From Acidovorax sp. DW039 (lineage in GTDB: Bacteria > Pseudomonadota > Gammaproteobacteria > Burkholderiales > Burkholderiaceae_C): DNA of 64,000 nucleotides. Below the pieces are notes generated by a model. It was not told the origin of the DNA and made no database searches. It was given only the letters and a program-made list of their open reading frames with translations. The translations under genes were made by a program, and so were the position numbers. The stretch covers positions 1,798,001-1,862,000 of the forward strand of contig NZ_AP029019.1 in the NCBI RefSeq assembly GCF_037101375.1, read 5' to 3'. Shown piece after piece: positions 1-11,604 of this stretch; the stretch's first letter is position 1; every line of letters starts with the position of its first letter.

Positions 1-4
1 CAGC

Positions 5-1075
5 ATGCTTAAGCTGGAACCACGTCCCCAGGCCTCGCGGCTGTGGACGTATGGCTCACCCGTGCTGGCCCTTGCGGTCACGGTGCTGATCGGCATTGCG
101 CTCTTCGTCGCGCTGGGCAAAGACCCGGTGCGCGGGCTGCAGGTGTTTTTCTGGGAACCCATCAAATCGCAGTACGCCATTGGCGAACTCATGGTCAAGG
201 CTACGCCGCTGCTGCTGATTGCGCTGGGGCTGGCGGTGTGCTTCCGCTCCAACGTGTGGAACATCGGTGCCGAGGGCCAGTTCGTCATCGGTGCCGTGGC
301 GGCGGGCGGCATGGCGCTGCTGGCCGACAAGACCACCGGTCCGTGGATCGTGCCTGCCATCCTGCTCGCTGGCGTGCTGGGCGGCATGGTATGGGCGGGG
401 CTTACGGCGCTGCTGCGCGACAAGTTCAACGCCAACGAAATCCTGGTCAGCCTGATGCTGGTCTACGTGGCCACGCTGGTGCTGGGTTATCTGGTTTACG
501 GGCCATGGAAGGACCCCATGGGCTACAACTTTCCGCAGACCAAGATGTTTGAGAAGGTCACCCAGATTCCCCGGCTGATGCAGGGCTCACGCGTGTCCAT
601 CGGCCTGCTGCTGGCGCTGGCCGGGGCGGGAGCGCTGTGGGTGTTCCTGTTCCGCACCCGCGCCGGGTTTGCCCAGCAGGTGGGTGGCCTGGCACCCGCG
701 GCGGCGCGTTACGCGGGCTTTTCATCGCGCCGTGCGCTGTGGACTGCGCTGTTGATCTCTGGCGGTGCTGCAGGTCTTGCTGGCGCGCTGGAAGTGGCGG
801 GCCCCATCGGCCAGCTCACCCCCTATGTGCCTGCGGGCTACGGCTTCGCGGCCATCATCGTGGCCTTTGTGGGGCGCTTGCATCCCGTGGGCATGATTCT
901 CTCGGCCATTCTCATGAGCATGTTCTATATCGGCGGCGAGCTGGCGCAGTCGCGCCTGGGCTTGCCCAAGTCCCTGACCGGAGTGTTCCAGGGGCTGCTG
1001 CTGTTCACGCTGCTGGCGTGCGACACCTTGATTGCCTACCGCATCCGCTGGGCGGCTTCGAAGGGAGGCCAATGA
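5..1075 (+). CDS. ABC transporter permease, purine nucleoside type (BPD_transp_2)
   Basis: This is an inner-membrane permease of the RbsC/BPD_transp_2 family, 356 residues and almost entirely hydrophobic, with about eight to ten membrane segments. The motif NVWNIGAEGQ near residues 82-91 is typical of permeases paired with BMP-family binding proteins, which import nucleosides or purines. The next permease overlaps its stop and a BMP lipoprotein follows, so substrate type is inferred from context. The start lies four bases into the window; the missing ATPase gene probably ends just upstream. Family assignment is firm; the exact substrate is not. Confidence 0.9.
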   Translation: MLKLEPRPQASRLWTYGSPVLALAVTVLIGIALFVALGKDPVRGLQVFFWEPIKSQYAIGELMVKATPLLLIALGLAVCFRSNVWNIGAEGQFVIGAVAAGGMALLADKTTGPWIVPAILLAGVLGGMVWAGLTALLRDKFNANEILVSLMLVYVATLVLGYLVYGPWKDPMGYNFPQTKMFEKVTQIPRLMQGSRVSIGLLLALAGAGALWVFLFRTRAGFAQQVGGLAPAAARYAGFSSRRALWTALLISGGAAGLAGALEVAGPIGQLTPYVPAGYGFAAIIVAFVGRLHPVGMILSAILMSMFYIGGELAQSRLGLPKSLTGVFQGLLLFTLLACDTLIAYRIRWAASKGGQ

Positions 1076-1995
1076 TGGAATCGTACGCACTTCTCATCGG
1101 CTCCACCCTCAGCGCGGGCACCGTGCTGGCGATTGCCGCCCTGGGGCTGCTCATCAATGAAAAGGCGGGCATCGTCAACCTTGGGGCCGAGGGCATCATG
1201 CTGTGCGCGGCCATTGCAGGTTTTGCCACGGTGGTGCACACCGGCAACACATGGCTGGGTTTTGCTGCGGGCATGGCCGCAGGGGCTGCGCTGGCGGCCG
1301 TTTTCGGCGTGCTGGTGATCTGGCTCAACACCAACCAGTACGCCACCGGGCTGGCGCTGTCGCTGTTTGGCGTGGGCTTTTCGGCGTTTGCGGGCATCAG
1401 CTATGTGCAGGCCAAACTGCCTGAATCGCCCAAATATTCCATTCCGGTGCTGGGCGATATCCCGTTGCTGGGCACGGCGCTGTTTCAGCAGCATCCGCTG
1501 GTCTACCTCACGATGCTGCTGGTGGTGGCCCTGGTGTGGTTTCTGTACCGTTCGCGCGCCGGGCTGGTGTTGCGCTCGGTAGGGGAGTCGCCAGAGTCAG
1601 CCCATGCCCTGGGCTACCCCGTGCGCCGCATTCGGCTGGCGGCTGTGGTGGCGGGCGGGGCGCTGTGTGGTCTGGCAGGTGCCTACATTTCCACGGTGTA
1701 CACGCCCCTGTGGGTGGAGGGCATGGTTGCAGGCCGTGGCTGGATTGCGCTGGCACTCACCACCTTTGCCACCTGGCGCCCGGCACGGGTGTTGCTTGGT
1801 GCTTATCTGTTCGGTGGGGTGACCATGCTGCAGTTCCATTTGCAGGCCACAGGCGTGCAGGTGGCCAGCCAGTTGCTCAGCATGTTGCCCTACCTGGCCA
1901 CCATCGTGGTGCTGGCCTTGATCTCGCGCAATCCCGCCTGGATTCGCGTGAACATGCCCGCATCCCTGGGTAAGCCGTTTTACCCCGGCTCATAA
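1072..1995 (+). CDS. ABC transporter permease, second subunit of the purine nucleoside importer
   Basis: A 307-residue hydrophobic permease of the same family as the preceding gene and probably its heterodimer partner. The N-terminal signature EKAGIVNLGAEGIML is characteristic of the second permease of BMP-type nucleoside importers. Two ATG codons in tandem (1072 and 1075) follow a GGAGG-like site. The first ATG overlaps the stop of the upstream permease, indicating translational coupling. The open frame extends much further upstream, but that part only shadows the first permease, so the start was placed here. Confidence 0.92.
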   Translation: MMESYALLIGSTLSAGTVLAIAALGLLINEKAGIVNLGAEGIMLCAAIAGFATVVHTGNTWLGFAAGMAAGAALAAVFGVLVIWLNTNQYATGLALSLFGVGFSAFAGISYVQAKLPESPKYSIPVLGDIPLLGTALFQQHPLVYLTMLLVVALVWFLYRSRAGLVLRSVGESPESAHALGYPVRRIRLAAVVAGGALCGLAGAYISTVYTPLWVEGMVAGRGWIALALTTFATWRPARVLLGAYLFGGVTMLQFHLQATGVQVASQLLSMLPYLATIVVLALISRNPAWIRVNMPASLGKPFYPGS

Positions 1996-2050
1996 TGGTT
2001 GTTTTCCGTTTTTCCTCTCCGTTTTCACTGTTTTCTCTCAAGGAATCGAC

Positions 2051-3220
2051 ATGACCGATCTGCAAAAGCGTTCGATGTTCAAAGTGGCAGCGCTGTCTGC
2101 ACTGGCTGCTGCCGCCGTGGTGGGCTGCGGCAAGACCGAGGCTCCTGCACCTGCGCCAGCTCCGGCACCTGCCCCCGCAGCTTCTGCCCCAGCGCCCAAG
2201 CCAGAGCCACTGAAGATCGCTTTTGCCTACGTGGGCCCTGTGGGTGACGGTGGCTGGTCTTTCGCCCACGACAACGGTCGCAAGGCCATCGAGAAGGAAT
2301 TTGGCGACAAGGTGGTCACCAGCTTTGTCGAAAGCGTGCCTGAGTCGGCCGATGCTGAGCGCGTGCTGCGTGACCTGGCTGGCCAGGGCAACAAGCTGAT
2401 TTTTGGCACCACTTTCGGCTACATGGAATCCATCCAGAAGATCGCTGGCGATCTGAAGGATGTGAAGTTTGAGCACGCCACAGGCTACAAGACCGCCGAG
2501 AACGTGCGCACCTATGACAGCCGCACTTACGAAGGTGCCTACATGGCGGGCGTGATCGCTGGCGCGATGACCAAGACCAACACCCTGGGCGTGGTGGGCT
2601 CGGTACCAATTCCTGAAGTGATCCGCAACATCAACAGCTTCACGCTGGGCGCGCAGTCGGTCAATCCCAAGATCAAGACCAAGGTGGTGTGGGTGAACGA
2701 ATGGTTCAGCCCACCCAAGGAAACCGAAGCCGCCACCAGCCTGATCAACGGTGGTGCTGACGTGCTGTTCCAGAACACCGATTCGCCTGCCGTGCTCAAG
2801 ACGGCCCAGGAAAAGGGCAAGCGCGCCTTTGGCTGGGACAGCGACATGACCGCCTATGGCCCCAAGGCCCACCTGGCTTCTGCCGTCATCAACTGGGGCC
2901 CTTACTACATCAAGGCCACCAAGGATGCGCTGGAAGGCAACTGGAAGGGTGGCGAGGCTTCGTGGTGGGGCGTGAAGGAAGGCGCGATCGATCTCGTCTC
3001 CATCGCTGAAGACGTGCCTGCCGAAACCAAGGCCAAGGTGGAAGAAGTGAAGAAGGGCCTGGCCGACGGCAGCTTTGTGATCTGGAAGGGTCCTATCGTG
3101 GGCCAGGATGGCAAGCCAGTGCTGGAAAAGGATGCCGTGGCTGATGACAAATTCCTGGGTGGCATCAACTTCTACGTCAAGGGCGTGGAAGGCAAGATCC
3201 CCGGTGCCGACAAGAAGTAA
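2051..3220 (+). CDS. BMP-family substrate-binding lipoprotein of purine ABC importer
   Basis: A 389-residue periplasmic binding protein of the BmpA/PnrA family, which captures nucleosides or purines for the ABC importer. It has a lipoprotein signal with a VVGC lipobox near residues 23-26, then a proline/alanine-rich tether (about residues 31-55) that holds the binding domain off the membrane. The BMP core follows, with the stretch FAYVGPVGDGGW near its beginning. AAGGA precedes the ATG. It lies 55 bp after the permease genes and ends at a strong terminator, so it closes the transporter operon. A paralogue lies at 6375-7496. Confidence 0.92.
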   Translation: MTDLQKRSMFKVAALSALAAAAVVGCGKTEAPAPAPAPAPAPAASAPAPKPEPLKIAFAYVGPVGDGGWSFAHDNGRKAIEKEFGDKVVTSFVESVPESADAERVLRDLAGQGNKLIFGTTFGYMESIQKIAGDLKDVKFEHATGYKTAENVRTYDSRTYEGAYMAGVIAGAMTKTNTLGVVGSVPIPEVIRNINSFTLGAQSVNPKIKTKVVWVNEWFSPPKETEAATSLINGGADVLFQNTDSPAVLKTAQEKGKRAFGWDSDMTAYGPKAHLASAVINWGPYYIKATKDALEGNWKGGEASWWGVKEGAIDLVSIAEDVPAETKAKVEEVKKGLADGSFVIWKGPIVGQDGKPVLEKDAVADDKFLGGINFYVKGVEGKIPGADKK

Positions 3221-3239
3221 GTCGCTGTCAGCGCAACCA

Positions 3240-3268
3240 CAGGGCCGCCTTCGGGCGGCCTTTTTTCA
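3240..3268 (+). terminator. Rho-independent terminator after the purine importer operon
   Basis: A GGCCGCC-TTCG-GGCGGCC hairpin followed by six T residues lies 20-45 bp after the stop of the BMP lipoprotein gene. It ends the importer operon before the deaminase gene. Confidence 0.9.
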
Positions 3269-3316
3269 TCTTGCCACGGGTTTGCCGGTTTCCATTCGCA
3301 CGGCAAAAAGGCATGA

Positions 3317-4399
<1,083 letters not shown>

Positions 4400-4686
4400 T
4401 ACTGGCAGTCCTTGGCATGGAAGACTGCGGATCTGTTCCGTGTCCGCTTTGAGGTAGCAGAGGTACAAGGGCCTAGCTTGCAATTGACGCTTTGTTAACA
4501 CTGTCGGTTTTGTAAGCTTGGCGGGTTATCATGTTGCACTTTGTTGCGTTTTGACTTCCGGCTCAGAACGCATGAACCAGGGATTTCGCCGAGTGCATTG
4601 CTGCGCACGGTGAAAGCCTGGGCTGCGGTGCCCCGATGCAGCGGGCAGTCGGCAGACCGGTTCTGTAATTGATTACCTCCACATTT

Positions 4687-6267
4687 ATGTTCCTCAACCA
4701 GCTATCCATAGCCAAGCGCCTGGCCTGTGTGCTCGGGCTCATCCTGACCCTCTCCCTGCTCACCAGTCTGTTTGCCGTCTTCAAACTGCGCCAGATGGGG
4801 CAAGTCACTGACACCATGCTGGCAGTGAACCTCAAGACCGAGCGTGCCACGGCCGACTGGTTGCGCAACACCACAGCGGGTGTGCAGCGCGCATCGGCCA
4901 TTGCCAAAAGCAGCGACCCCAGTCTGATTGAGTACTTTGCCCCCGCTACAGCTGCCTCCATCGCTGAGACCAACGATCTGCAGAAGTACCTGGAAACGCA
5001 AATGGTCACGCCTGCGCAGAAGGCGCTGTACGACAAGATCAATGAGCAGCGCAAGGCCTACCTGGCTGCGCGTGAAGAGGTCAGCAAACTCAAGAAGGCG
5101 GGCGATTCAGAGGGCGCCGCAAAGGTGTTTGCCGAGCGTTTCGAGCCCACGGCCCGCACTTATGTGGCCAGCGTGCAGGAAGTGGCAACCGGCCAGCGCG
5201 CAGAGCTGGACGCCGCTGCCAAACGCAACGATGAACTGCGTGCCCAGACCAGCGTGCTGCTGGTGGTGTGCGGTTTGATCTCTCTGTTGCTCGGTCTGGT
5301 GCTCTCGTGGTACCTGGCTTCCAGCATCACCCGGCCTTTGAAGCTGGCTGAAGCCAGCGCTCAAGACATTGCCAACCTGGACCTGACCGGTCGCCCCCAG
5401 ACCCGCTATTCCAACGACGAAACCGGGCATCTGCTGCGCGCCATTGATCGCATGCGCGAGGTGCTCCAGACCTCGCTGCAGCAGGTGCGTGGCGTGGTGG
5501 ACAGCATCTCCACTGCCAGCCACCAGATTGCGTCGGGCAACCAGGACCTGAGTGCGCGCACCGAGAACGCTGCCAGCAACCTGCAGGAAACCGCCAGCGC
5601 CATGGAAGAGTTGACCAGCACCGTGCAGCACAGTGCCGATGCGGCCAGCCAGGCCAGCATGCTGTCTCACACTGCAGCCCAGGTGGCGCAGCGCGGTGGT
5701 GAAGTGGTGGCCCAGGTGGTCAGCACCATGGACCAGATCAACAACAGCTCCAAAAAGATCTCCGACATCATTGGCGTGATCGACAGCATTGCCTTCCAGA
5801 CCAACATTCTGGCGCTGAACGCCGCCGTGGAAGCGGCCCGTGCGGGGGAGCAAGGCCGGGGCTTTGCCGTGGTCGCCAGCGAGGTGCGTTCCCTCGCCCA
5901 GCGTTCAGCCAACGCAGCGCGCGAGATCAAGAGCCTGATTGGTGCCAGCGTGGAAAACGTGGAAGCCGGTGCCAGTCTGGTGGCAGACGCAGGTACCACC
6001 ATGGACGAGATCGTGGCCAGCGTGAAGCGCGTGACGGACATGATGGGTGAGATCAGCGCTGCGACCAAGGAGCAAAGCCATGGCATTGGTCAGGTCAACA
6101 TTGCCGTCACGCAACTGGACCAGATGACGCAGCAAAACGCTGCGCTGGTGGAGGAATCCACCGCCGCCGCGCAAAGCCTGAACGAGCAGGCCCAACGCCT
6201 GAGCGAGGTGGTGGGGCAGTTCCGCCTGGGCTATCAGGCCGACCCTTCGCTCAAGCGTCTGACCTGA
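4687..6267 (+). CDS. Methyl-accepting chemotaxis protein
   Basis: An inner-membrane chemoreceptor of about 526 residues. It has one membrane segment near residues 10-32, a periplasmic four-helix-bundle-type domain to about residue 180, a second segment near 185-207, HAMP, then the signalling hairpin with the hallmark [20 protein letters not shown]. No CheR-docking pentapeptide is visible at the C terminus. The surrounding genes are all for purine uptake or deamination, so a purine ligand is a reasonable guess but unproven. An in-frame TTG at 4669 is an alternative start; neither start has a strong ribosome-binding site. Confidence 0.93.
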   Translation: MFLNQLSIAKRLACVLGLILTLSLLTSLFAVFKLRQMGQVTDTMLAVNLKTERATADWLRNTTAGVQRASAIAKSSDPSLIEYFAPATAASIAETNDLQKYLETQMVTPAQKALYDKINEQRKAYLAAREEVSKLKKAGDSEGAAKVFAERFEPTARTYVASVQEVATGQRAELDAAAKRNDELRAQTSVLLVVCGLISLLLGLVLSWYLASSITRPLKLAEASAQDIANLDLTGRPQTRYSNDETGHLLRAIDRMREVLQTSLQQVRGVVDSISTASHQIASGNQDLSARTENAASNLQETASAMEELTSTVQHSADAASQASMLSHTAAQVAQRGGEVVAQVVSTMDQINNSSKKISDIIGVIDSIAFQTNILALNAAVEAARAGEQGRGFAVVASEVRSLAQRSANAAREIKSLIGASVENVEAGASLVADAGTTMDEIVASVKRVTDMMGEISAATKEQSHGIGQVNIAVTQLDQMTQQNAALVEESTAAAQSLNEQAQRLSEVVGQFRLGYQADPSLKRLT

Positions 6268-6317
6268 GCACCTTCGCGATGCGCTTTGTGCGCGGCGGGT
6301 AGAATCCGCACCCTGAG

Positions 6318-6349
6318 AAAACCGCTGCCCGGCGGTTTTCTTGTTTTTT
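6318..6349 (+). terminator. Rho-independent terminator after chemoreceptor gene
   Basis: AAAACCGC and GCGGTTTT form an 8-bp stem with a 6-base loop and are followed by a T-rich run, 50-80 bp beyond the chemoreceptor stop. Confidence 0.8.
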
Positions 6350-6374
6350 ACTTCGGGCCATGTAGAGGAACACC

Positions 6375-7496
6375 ATGTACAAAAACCTCGCCACCGCACT
6401 GCGTGCGGCTTGTGTGAGTGCGCTTTTCTGCGCCGTAACCCTTCCCCCCACTTTTGCACAGACGGCGGCTCCGGCTGCCAAGTTCGAGCCGCTCAAGGCT
6501 GGGTTTGTGTACGTTTCACCCATCACCGAAGCAGGCTGGACACGCCAGCATGAAGAGGGGCGAAAAGCCGTAGAGGCGGCGCTGGGCTCGCAGGTCAAGA
6601 CCACCTATGTGGAGAACGTGGCCGAGGGGGCAGACGCAGAGCGGGTAATCCGCGACCTGGCCGCTACCGGGCACCAGATCATCTTCACCCCCAGCTTTGG
6701 CTACATGGAGCCCACCCTGAAAGTGGCGCAGGACTTCCCCAACGTGAAGTTCGAATCCATCACCGGCTACAAGCAGGCCCCGAACGTGGCCACTGCCAAC
6801 GCGCGTTATTACGAAGGCCGTTACCTGGCGGGCATTGCCGCAGGCCGCATGAGCAAGACCGGTGTAGCTGGCTACGTGGCAGGCTTCCCGATTCCTGAGG
6901 TGCTGCAGGGCATCAATGCGTTCACTCTGGGCATGCGGTCGGTCAACCCGAATGCATCGGTCAAGGTAGTGTGGCTCAACGTCTGGTTTGACCCTCCCAA
7001 GGAGCGCGACGCTGCCATGGCTCTGTTCAACCAGGACGTGGATGTGATTGCCTTTCACACAGGCTCCACCGCAGTGATGGCTGCGGCGCAGGAGCGCGGC
7101 AAGATGGCCGTGGCCTACCACTCCGACATGCGCAAGACCGGGCCAGATGCGCAGATCATTGCCGTGACGCACCAGTGGGGCGCTTATTACACCGAACGGG
7201 TGCGGGCACTGCAAAGCGGGCAGTGGAAATCAGGCAACCTGTGGGGCGGTGTGCGTGAAGGGATGATCCGCGTGGGAGATTTTGGCCCCAAGGTGCCCCA
7301 GGCCGTGCAGCAGGAGGTGCTGGCTGCGCAGAAGGCGGTGGGCGCGGGCAAGCTCCATCCGTTCCGCGCGGGCAAGCAGGCGGTGCGCGACACCGAGGGC
7401 CGCGAGGTCATCGCTGCCGGGCAGACGCTGAGCGATGCACAGATCCTGCAAATGAACTGGCTGGTAGAAGGCGTCAAAGGCTCGCTACCGCGCTGA
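6375..7496 (+). CDS. Second BMP-family substrate-binding protein
   Basis: A 373-residue periplasmic binding protein of the BMP/PnrA family, paralogous to the lipoprotein at 2051-3220. They share the core patterns FGYME, GFPIPEVLQGINAFTLG and the WGAYYT region. Unlike its paralogue it has a cleavable Sec signal (predicted cut after AFA, about residue 28) and no lipobox, so it should be soluble in the periplasm. No permease genes accompany it; it may feed the importer at 5-1995 or a transporter elsewhere. Guanine deaminase lies 82 bp downstream. Confidence 0.88.
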   Translation: MYKNLATALRAACVSALFCAVTLPPTFAQTAAPAAKFEPLKAGFVYVSPITEAGWTRQHEEGRKAVEAALGSQVKTTYVENVAEGADAERVIRDLAATGHQIIFTPSFGYMEPTLKVAQDFPNVKFESITGYKQAPNVATANARYYEGRYLAGIAAGRMSKTGVAGYVAGFPIPEVLQGINAFTLGMRSVNPNASVKVVWLNVWFDPPKERDAAMALFNQDVDVIAFHTGSTAVMAAAQERGKMAVAYHSDMRKTGPDAQIIAVTHQWGAYYTERVRALQSGQWKSGNLWGGVREGMIRVGDFGPKVPQAVQQEVLAAQKAVGAGKLHPFRAGKQAVRDTEGREVIAAGQTLSDAQILQMNWLVEGVKGSLPR

Positions 7497-7578
7497 CGCA
7501 CCCACCACCACCGGACTTCTACTGTCTATTACCCCTCCGGTATGGTGAGGGTGTTCTCGCCCTTTAAGCTCTCGCCCC

Positions 7579-8880
7579 ATGCAAGTATTCCGATCTGCCC
7601 TTTTGCGCTTTGCCGATGATGGCAAGGCCCTGTACGACCAGGACGGCCTGCTGGCCATCGCTCCTGATGCTGCAGGGCGCCAAAGGGTGGTCGCTGCGGG
7701 ATCGTGGGCTGCGCTGGCGCCGCAATGGGCGCAGCAGGGGGCCGTCACCCATCTGCCTGGGCGCATTCTGGCGCCAGGGTTTGTGGATCTGCATGTGCAC
7801 TTTCCGCAGACGGATGTGATTGGCTCGCCCGCCGATGGTCTGTTGCCCTGGCTGGAGAACTACACGTTTCCGCATGAGTCGCGCTTTGTTGAGCCCGAGT
7901 ACGCCAGCGAGGTGGCAGGGTTCTTTGTGGAAGAGTTGCTGCGCCATGGTGTGACCACGGCACTGGCGTTTGCCACATCGCACCCGGCGTCTGTGCATGC
8001 CCTGTTTGCCGAGGCCCAGCGCCGCAGTCTGCGGCTGGTCACAGGCAAGGTGCTGCAGGACCGCCACTCGCCCGACGGCGTGCGCGACGAGACGGAGCAA
8101 AGCCTGATTGATACCGAGGCGCTTATCCAGCGCTGGCATGGCGTGGGCCGCCTGGGTTACGCCATTACCCCCCGCTTTGCCCCCACCAGCACCCCCGAGC
8201 AGTTGCGCGGTGCGGGTGAGCTGGCTGCGCGCTATGGTGACGTGTGGATCCAGTCGCACGTGGCAGAGAACCTGGACGAAATCCGCTGGGCGCGCGAGCT
8301 GTTTCCCCGCTCGCGCAGCTATCTGGCGGTGTACGACGACTTTGGTCTGATGCGCGAGCGTGCGGTGTATGCGCACTGCATTCACTTCGACGATGCCGAC
8401 CGGGCATTGATGCACGAGCGCAAAACCGCTGCAGCCATCAGCCCCACCAGCAATCTCTTTCTGGGTAGCGGCTTCTTCGACTACGCCGGTGCGGATCGCG
8501 CCGGTTTCCGTTATGGCCTGGCCAGCGATGTGGGTGGGGGCACCAGTTTCAGCCCCTTCCACACCATGATGGCGGCCTATTACGTGGGGCGCGAGGGGCA
8601 GACCAAGACGGACCTGAGCCTGAGCCCGACCCAGCTGTGGTGGCAGCACACGGCAGGTGCGGCCCATGCCATGGGCCTGGGGGGCGTGGTGGGCAATCTT
8701 CAGCCCGGATGCGAAGGGGACTTCCTGGTGCTGAACCCCGAGGCTACGCCGCTGTTGGCGCGCAAGACGCGCCAGGCCAACAGCCTGGAAGAGCTATTGT
8801 TTGCGCTGATCGTACTGGGCGATGACCGGGTGATCGAACAAACCGTGATTTCTCAAGCAAAATACGCCCCTAGCGCTTGA
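7579..8880 (+). CDS. guaD: Guanine deaminase
   Basis: A 433-residue amidohydrolase that deaminates guanine to xanthine. Family marks are the zinc motif HVHFPQTD near residues 72-79, the stretch [23 protein letters not shown], and [11 protein letters not shown] near the C-terminal third. It completes the purine salvage block. The last codons (encoding AKYAPSA) and the TGA stop are contributed by a copy of the dispersed palindromic repeat, so the native C terminus has apparently been replaced or extended. Start is an ATG after a short leader without a strong ribosome-binding site. Confidence 0.93.
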   Translation: MQVFRSALLRFADDGKALYDQDGLLAIAPDAAGRQRVVAAGSWAALAPQWAQQGAVTHLPGRILAPGFVDLHVHFPQTDVIGSPADGLLPWLENYTFPHESRFVEPEYASEVAGFFVEELLRHGVTTALAFATSHPASVHALFAEAQRRSLRLVTGKVLQDRHSPDGVRDETEQSLIDTEALIQRWHGVGRLGYAITPRFAPTSTPEQLRGAGELAARYGDVWIQSHVAENLDEIRWARELFPRSRSYLAVYDDFGLMRERAVYAHCIHFDDADRALMHERKTAAAISPTSNLFLGSGFFDYAGADRAGFRYGLASDVGGGTSFSPFHTMMAAYYVGREGQTKTDLSLSPTQLWWQHTAGAAHAMGLGGVVGNLQPGCEGDFLVLNPEATPLLARKTRQANSLEELLFALIVLGDDRVIEQTVISQAKYAPSA

Positions 8881-8917
8881 TGTAAAAGCGCTACCAGCTA
8901 CATATTTCATAGCATAT
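8860..8917 (-). repeat. Dispersed palindromic repeat, copy 1 (overlaps guaD stop)
   Basis: A copy of the 50-60 bp family. The core CCCTAGCGCTTGATG pairs with AAAAGCGCTACCAGCT, and the end reads TTTCATAGCA. The family orientation here is the reverse of the copies at 21.2 and 43.3 kb. Its left part encodes the guaD C terminus and its TGA stop. Confidence 0.8.
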
Positions 8918-8971
8918 TGCCTGGCTTGCCGACTTGCAGCCGGGCAAGTGCTGCAGCGCAGGAGCCAACCG

Positions 8972-9544
8972 ATGAGTATCAAGAGCGACAAGTGGATCCG
9001 CCGCATGGCCGAAGACCACGGCATGATCGAGCCCTTTGAGCCAGGCCAGATTCGTGAGCGCGAGGGGCAGAAGATCATCAGCTACGGCACCAGCAGCTAC
9101 GGCTACGACATCCGCTGCGCCCCTGAATTCAAGGTGTTCACCAACATCCACAGTACGGTGGTGGACCCCAAGAATTTTGATGAGAAGAGCTTTGTGGATT
9201 TCCACGGCGACAGTTGCATCATCCCACCCAACAGCTTTGCGCTGGCCCGCACGGTGGAGTATTTCCGCATTCCGCGCAACGTGTTGACCATTTGCCTGGG
9301 CAAGAGCACCTACGCACGCTGCGGCATCATCGTCAACGTCACTCCCTTCGAGCCCGAGTGGGAAGGCTATGTGACGCTGGAGTTTTCCAACACCACACCG
9401 CTGCCCGCACGCATCTATGCAGGCGAGGGCTGCGCCCAGGTGCTGTTCTTTGAAAGCGACAAGGACGACGTTTGCGAGGTCAGCTACAAGGATCGCGGCG
9501 GCAAGTACCAAGGGCAGGTGGGCGTCACGCTGCCCAAGGCCTGA
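8972..9544 (+). CDS. dcd: dCTP deaminase
   Basis: A cytosolic enzyme of 190 residues that deaminates dCTP to dUTP for dTTP synthesis, of the usual family length. The N terminus [13 protein letters not shown] and the pattern [20 protein letters not shown] (around residues 110-130) with the downstream [11 protein letters not shown] are diagnostic. The start at 8972 was chosen because GGAG precedes it; the frame opens 24 bases earlier. It may be transcribed separately from guaD, since a palindromic repeat lies in the 91-bp gap. Confidence 0.96.
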   Translation: MSIKSDKWIRRMAEDHGMIEPFEPGQIREREGQKIISYGTSSYGYDIRCAPEFKVFTNIHSTVVDPKNFDEKSFVDFHGDSCIIPPNSFALARTVEYFRIPRNVLTICLGKSTYARCGIIVNVTPFEPEWEGYVTLEFSNTTPLPARIYAGEGCAQVLFFESDKDDVCEVSYKDRGGKYQGQVGVTLPKA

Positions 9545-9622
9545 GCGCTCACGGGCCGCTTCCAGGTGCGGCCAATACGATTCAATGAAGTGGCCCTGGC
9601 CAGACGTTCCGCCGCAACGGCT

Positions 9623-11347
9623 TTAAGCCTGCACCACCACCCGATTGCGCCCTGCGCGCTTGGCTTCGTACAGCGCCTCATCCCCCCGGCGCAGCAGGGC
9701 TGAACCCAGGTCGTCCATACCACGCAAGGTGGCTACCCCGGCGCTGATGGTGAAGTGCCCTGCCACCGGGTCACGCTGCTCACCAATGGCATCGACCAGT
9801 GCCTGGGCAATGGCGCGTGCGCCAGCAATGTCGGTGTCTTGCAGCAGCGCTGCAAATTCCTCACCCCCCAGGCGTGCCACCACGTCCGAATCCCGCAGGC
9901 GCTGCATCAGCGTTTGGGCCAGGCGCTGCAGTACATGGTCACCCGCCTCATGGCCGTAGGTGTCGTTGATCTGCTTGAAGTGGTCCACATCCATCGTGAC
10001 GATGGACAAAGGCCTGCCGCTGCGCCGCGCCAGTGCCAGTGCGTAAGCCATCTGCGCATCAAACCCTCGGCGGTTCAGCAGGCCTGTCAGGGGATCGCTG
10101 CGGGCCTGCAGATCCAGCTCGCGGTTGGCTTGCTCCAGCTGCTGCGTGCGCAACTGCACCTGCGCTTCCATGGCGCCGTGGGCAGTCAGCAGTCGCTGCG
10201 TCATGTCCCGCAGGGCGGAAGAAAGGCGCCTGACTTCCAGGCTGCTCTGGGCCGTGGGAATGGTCGCTTTGGGGTTCCCCGCTTCCAGATCCTGCGCAGC
10301 CCGCGCCAGCGTATTGAGGTCTTCGCTCAGCCGCCCCGCAGCCATCCACGCCAGCAGCGAGGTGACCACGGCGGCAATGAATCCACCCAGCAATGCCTTG
10401 TAGACCGCCTGCGTGGCCTCCGCAAAAGCAATGTCTACCGGCATGCGGGCCACGATGTGCCATCCCATATCGCTTTCTGCGCTGCGTGCCTGCAGCCGTG
10501 CGTGCGAGGTGAGGTAGCGTTGGCCATCGGCCCAGCGCACCACGGCGGTCTGGTCGGCCCGGGCGGTATCGCTGGGTACTTTGTAAAAACGCTCATCCGG
10601 CAGTTTCTGGCCCAGGCGCTGAAGCAGCGTTTGCTGGTCTGCGGGAGCGTGAATGAGCTGCCCTGTTTTATCGAAGATGAACACTTCCAGCTGATCCTGC
10701 CGCGCGTCCACGGGCATCAGCGTCTGGATCATTTCATTGACCCACTCCCAATAGCCGTGTACGCCCAGCACACCCACTGTTTTGCCGCTGAGGCGGATGG
10801 GCGCGGCAAAGTCCACAAAACGGTAGGGTTCGCCGCTTTTGCTGGGGGGCAGCAGGCTTTCAAGCAGCTTGGCGGGGTGGACATCTCCTACATGAGGACC
10901 CTTCAGACCCGCCTGAAACCAGGGGCGCTCCGACACGTTTTGCCCCAAGAGCATGTTGCCTGACGCCGCATGCACCACGCCCTGTGCATCGGTCACGCCC
11001 AACCACAGGCTTTGCGGGTGGATGGCCTGCTGGCGCGCCAGAAGCTGCAAGACCTGGGGGGAGTCCAGCCCACTTTTCCACAGCACTTCAGAAGACGCCA
11101 GCACCTGCACTTCACGCACCCTTTGGTACAGACCGGCTGCCAGCAGTGAGGCCGTAGCGTCCGCCAGGGTCTGCAACGAAGTTCCCACGTCGCGCTGGAT
11201 GCGGCGCTTTACCACCTCACCAAAACCGATGGACAGCAGCACAGAGAGCGCAACCACCAGGATGCCAAAGACCAGTGCAATCTGGGTGCGAAGGCTGCGC
11301 CCGGGCATGGACGGCAGTGGGAGTTGGAATGAAAAGATAGGCGGCAC
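9623..11347 (-). CDS. Membrane-bound diguanylate cyclase (Cache-HAMP-GGDEF)
   Basis: A 574-residue cyclic-di-GMP synthase. A membrane segment near residues 20-42 and a second near 320-340 enclose a periplasmic Cache-type sensor domain. HAMP and a C-terminal GGDEF domain follow. The active-site motif is GGEEF in the context ARLGGEEFAALL, and an RxxD inhibitory site (RDSD) lies five residues before it, so the enzyme should be active and product-inhibited. Internal Met 14 is an alternative start. It converges on dcd and diverges from the metallopeptidase gene. Confidence 0.92.
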   Translation of the reverse strand: MPPIFSFQLPLPSMPGRSLRTQIALVFGILVVALSVLLSIGFGEVVKRRIQRDVGTSLQTLADATASLLAAGLYQRVREVQVLASSEVLWKSGLDSPQVLQLLARQQAIHPQSLWLGVTDAQGVVHAASGNMLLGQNVSERPWFQAGLKGPHVGDVHPAKLLESLLPPSKSGEPYRFVDFAAPIRLSGKTVGVLGVHGYWEWVNEMIQTLMPVDARQDQLEVFIFDKTGQLIHAPADQQTLLQRLGQKLPDERFYKVPSDTARADQTAVVRWADGQRYLTSHARLQARSAESDMGWHIVARMPVDIAFAEATQAVYKALLGGFIAAVVTSLLAWMAAGRLSEDLNTLARAAQDLEAGNPKATIPTAQSSLEVRRLSSALRDMTQRLLTAHGAMEAQVQLRTQQLEQANRELDLQARSDPLTGLLNRRGFDAQMAYALALARRSGRPLSIVTMDVDHFKQINDTYGHEAGDHVLQRLAQTLMQRLRDSDVVARLGGEEFAALLQDTDIAGARAIAQALVDAIGEQRDPVAGHFTISAGVATLRGMDDLGSALLRRGDEALYEAKRAGRNRVVVQA

Positions 11348-11604
11348 GGTGGAGCAGTGCAGTGGGCGGTGTTGCGGGTGGTGTGCCCGCGTGGCTGCTC
11401 AGCACTGTACACAGTGTGTAGACAATTGGCAGTGTGGAATCCCGAAATCCGAAATCTGTTACGCATTGGCATGGCGCATGCGCGACAAAGCCAAAAATCT
11501 GCCGTATCTTGCGATGCCCTGGGTAGCCCGAGAGGGTTGCAAACAGGCTCTAAGATCACCAGCTTGCTAGATGACCCTGCACCGGACAGGGGCAGGAGGA
11601 ATGT

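Noticed and set aside
4440..4500. A possible eleventh palindromic repeat (GGGCCTAGC segment)
   Set aside because: Only one arm matches; the second GCGC arm and the TAGC end are missing.
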